Shown: positions 11,819-13,483 of the stretch, piece by piece
How the letters are laid out: each line of letters opens with the position of its first letter
Numbering within the stretch: position 1 is the stretch's first letter
Origin: an uncultured bacterium
GTDB taxonomy: Bacteria > Patescibacteriota > Minisyncoccia > Phycocordibacterales > UBA918
NCBI GenBank assembly: GCA_913046815.1
Contig: CAJWTE010000013.1
Span: 1-13,483 of the forward strand
Length of the DNA stretch: 13,483 nucleotides
Direction of reading: 5' to 3'
Program-made: the position numbers and the translations under genes
The notes under the pieces: generated by a model
The model's input: the letters and a program-made list of their open reading frames with translations, nothing else
Database searches by the model: none
What the model was told of the DNA's origin: nothing

Positions 11819-12877
11819 CTACCGACCTTGTCCGTATATTTGCTTCAGCTTGCTAACGTGGCCTTTATAGTCTTCTGAGCAATGGAAGTTGCCTCTAGAG
11901 TCGTGGAAATAAAACAGACAGTCTGTGATAGTAGGGTTTAGTGCCGCCAAAACTGCTTCTAGTGATGGGCTAGCAATAGGCGCTGGAGGCAGTCCGGTAT
12001 TTTGGTAGGTATTATAGGGTGAATCAAGATACTTATCACTTGGTATCACTCTAGGCCACCAAGCGTAGTCAGGTTCGCTACCTTTTACATATTGCAAAGT
12101 TGCATCAAGTTGTAACTTCATATCTATAAATAAACGATTCCAAATAACTCCTGATATCTCACGCATATCAGTGAAGTCTCTCGCTTCACGCTCCAGCAAC
12201 GAAGCTATTATGAGGGCTTTTTCCAAGGGCATGATCGCTTCTATGTCTTTTGAGTAGCGCTTGCCTATCTCAGCCTCAAAGCGGTCTCGTACCAACTTGG
12301 CTACTACTTCCGGCGATGCATCTTTAGCTACCTGGTATCGACCCGCAGCTAAAACACCTTCAGTTAAATCAGGGTGATTTTTAAATACTAATGCTTGAAA
12401 TTTCGCTCGCTCTTCAGTATTCCAGCCGAGTATTGACCCAATATTATAAGCACTTTCTTCTTTCCTTTCTCCTGGCCAAATAACGACAACGCGCCCGTTA
12501 ACAGCTGCGAGGTTTTGATACCAACTGTTGCCGGTAAGTATGGCCAAGACTTTACCTTTTAAACTGGTCTGTTTTATAACAGTTGAATTGTTAGCAACCT
12601 CAACTTCAAAAAAACTATCCACAGTTGGGTCCTCAATAATACTTTTCTGATTAGGATTCACGCCAATAGGAAAGGGTGTAACATCACTTTCTATAGTTTG
12701 TTGATTGCTCCACCACAACCCCAACATAATCACTTCCAAAGCAGCGAAGATAATGAGAATTATTGTGATTATAAAAAACACCGGACGCAACCAGGGTCGC
12801 TTTTTTAAGAGCCAGTTCTTTGCAGGAGTTATATCGGGTAATTTTTTTGTGACAAGAGAAAAATCCGAGAGATCCAT
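11819..12877 (-). CDS. mltG: Endolytic murein transglycosylase MltG (YceG-like)
   Basis: Cleaves nascent peptidoglycan strands at the membrane and so sets glycan chain ends. The protein has 352 residues: a basic cytoplasmic start (1-31), one membrane helix (about 33-56), a LysM-like region (about 88-200) and the catalytic domain. Catalytic Glu229 sits in A-S-L-L-E-R-E-A, followed by G-V-I-W-N-R-L (243-249), L-Q-L-D-A-T-L-Q-Y (255-263), S-P-Y-N-T-Y (286-291), G-L-P-P-A-P-I-A-S-P (295-304) and the final F-H-D-S-R-G-N-F-H-C-S (324-334). The length fits the family. The TAG stop directly abuts the TAA of the convergent pyruvate kinase gene, with no spacer. The ATG has a perfect TATAAT ending 6 nt upstream, so its mRNA should be leaderless. 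Its presence shows a peptidoglycan-making cell. Confidence 0.95.
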   Translation of the reverse strand: MDLSDFSLVTKKLPDITPAKNWLLKKRPWLRPVFFIITIILIIFAALEVIMLGLWWSNQQTIESDVTPFPIGVNPNQKSIIEDPTVDSFFEVEVANNSTVIKQTSLKGKVLAILTGNSWYQNLAAVNGRVVVIWPGERKEESAYNIGSILGWNTEERAKFQALVFKNHPDLTEGVLAAGRYQVAKDASPEVVAKLVRDRFEAEIGKRYSKDIEAIMPLEKALIIASLLEREARDFTDMREISGVIWNRLFIDMKLQLDATLQYVKGSEPDYAWWPRVIPSDKYLDSPYNTYQNTGLPPAPIASPSLEAVLAALNPTITDCLFYFHDSRGNFHCSEDYKGHVSKLKQIYGQGR

Positions 12878-12883
12878 TTGTAT

Positions 12884-12889
12884 ATTATA
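12884..12889 (-). promoter_or_regulatory. -10 box TATAAT for mltG
   Basis: Perfect TATAAT on the minus strand, with exactly 6 nt before the ATG at 12877; leaderless mRNA predicted. It diverges from the promoter of the DUF192 gene, with 27 bp between the two -10 boxes, so the two polymerases would compete. Confidence 0.7.
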
Positions 12890-12913
12890 ACTGTAATTAG
12901 GGCCTTTGCGTTT

Positions 12914-12922
12914 TGCTATTAT
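12914..12922 (+). promoter_or_regulatory. Extended -10 promoter of the DUF192 gene
   Basis: TGC-TATTAT (5/6 plus TGn), with exactly 6 nt before the ATG at 12929; leaderless mRNA predicted. Confidence 0.7.
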
Positions 12923-12928
12923 TAACTT

Positions 12929-13366
12929 ATGTCGATAAGAATTTTAGCGATCGCATTTCTTTTGGCGGGTGTGTCTGCCGCCACTTTATATAGTTCGGAT
13001 AAAACAGTTTGGTCTACCGCATTGATTGGGGGCACTGAGTACACTTTGTTGATAGCCGACAGTAGTGAGAAGAGACAACAGGGTCTATCAGGAGTGCAGT
13101 CACTAGATATGTATGAAGGAATGTTATTCATTTTTCCCGAAGCAGGTAAATATGGCATGTGGATGAAAGACATGGTCATACCGCTGGACATGATTTGGTT
13201 GGATACACAGTACAAAGTAGTTCATATAGCGGAAGCTGTGTTGCCCGCCAGCTATCCTTCCATACTCGTATCTCCGGCGGATGCACTGTACGTTATAGAA
13301 GTTAGTAGTGGAACGGTAGAAAGAGAAAGCCTGGAAGTTGGAGACAAGATCACGCTCACTTATTAA
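12929..13366 (+). CDS. DUF192-family exported/membrane protein
   Basis: A 145-residue protein with an N-terminal hydrophobic segment (about 4-20, I-L-A-I-A-F-L-L-A-G-V-S-A-A), either a signal peptide with a possible A-x-A-type site or an anchor, followed by a DUF192 domain. Domain motifs: R-Q-Q-G-L-S-G (49-55), G-M-L-F-I-F-P (64-70), G-M-W-M-K-D-M-V-I-P-L-D-M-I-W-L-D (76-92) and Y-V-I-E-V (121-125), matching the family pattern W-M-K-N-T-x-I-P-L-D. DUF192 proteins are small beta-rich extracytoplasmic proteins of unknown biochemical role. The ATG is set by the extended -10 6 nt upstream. It is divergent from mltG and shares its 51-bp promoter region, which suggests but does not prove a cell-envelope link. 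No terminator is seen after the stop. Confidence 0.93.
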   Translation: MSIRILAIAFLLAGVSAATLYSSDKTVWSTALIGGTEYTLLIADSSEKRQQGLSGVQSLDMYEGMLFIFPEAGKYGMWMKDMVIPLDMIWLDTQYKVVHIAEAVLPASYPSILVSPADALYVIEVSSGTVERESLEVGDKITLTY

Positions 13367-13390
13367 GAGTATTGCTTTCTTACAAAAATG

Positions 13391-13399
13391 TGCCATAAT
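13391..13399 (+). promoter_or_regulatory. Possible extended -10 promoter near window end
   Basis: TGC-CATAAT (5/6 plus TGn) lies 10 nt before an ATG at 13410. That ATG opens only 17 codons before a TAG, so either the transcript is a noncoding RNA or the real gene lies beyond the window. I see no tRNA fold in 13400-13483. Confidence 0.3.
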
Positions 13400-13483
13400 A
13401 CACAAACACATGATGGTCGCTCGGCTCCAGATTTGTGATCGTGTAGTACTGGTTTTTCAATAGCATGTAGACAGTGCTGAAAA

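Overview
The window looks like a piece of a small, streamlined bacterial genome of the Candidate Phyla Radiation (Patescibacteria, probably a Parcubacteria-type lineage). This is an inference from content: a CxxC-type zinc-ribbon protein, several tiny membrane proteins, genes packed with short or overlapping junctions, and almost no Shine-Dalgarno sequences. TGA is used as a real stop (the glycerate kinase and enolase genes), so the code is the standard bacterial one and not the TGA=Gly code of Gracilibacteria/Absconditabacteria. No 16S rRNA or ribosomal protein is present to fix the placement.

Layout. 1-1618: 3' part of pyrG (CTP synthase), its first codons lying before the window. 1619-1833: intergenic with a 36-bp direct repeat. 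1834-2208: tandem zinc-ribbon protein. 2273-2610: tRNA-Gln(UUG) followed by hairpins and extra copies of the tRNA T-arm sequence. 2726-4135: a run of small single genes (Nudix hydrolase, MazG-like pyrophosphohydrolase, a 42-residue Gly/Leu/Phe-rich microprotein, a coiled-coil/membrane protein), closed by a strong terminator. 4307-6091: typA/bipA. 6092-6326: no gene, but a 14-bp hairpin and a perfect 50-bp palindrome next to the promoter of a small AbrB-like gene (6327-6509). 6560-6823 (minus): DUF378-type membrane protein. 6942-7421: membrane-anchored protein of unknown function. 7429-7538: long-loop hairpin ending in a T-run. 7567-11818: four-gene operon. 11819-12877 (minus): mltG. 12929-13366: DUF192 protein.

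The metabolic core is the overlapping operon 7567-11818: D-2-hydroxyacid dehydrogenase, glycerate 2-kinase, a divergent enolase and a barrel-only pyruvate kinase, with overlaps of 8, 8 and 4 nt. In order these can carry D-glycerate to 2-phosphoglycerate, PEP and pyruvate. The dehydrogenase could either supply glycerate from hydroxypyruvate or reduce pyruvate to D-lactate. The enolase and pyruvate kinase are both shorter and more divergent than housekeeping versions, which suggests a dedicated cassette.

A second window-wide theme is promoter design. At least nine genes have a TATAAT-like -10 box, often preceded by TGn, ending only 6-10 nt before the start codon. The mRNAs should therefore begin at or within a few bases of the AUG (leaderless).
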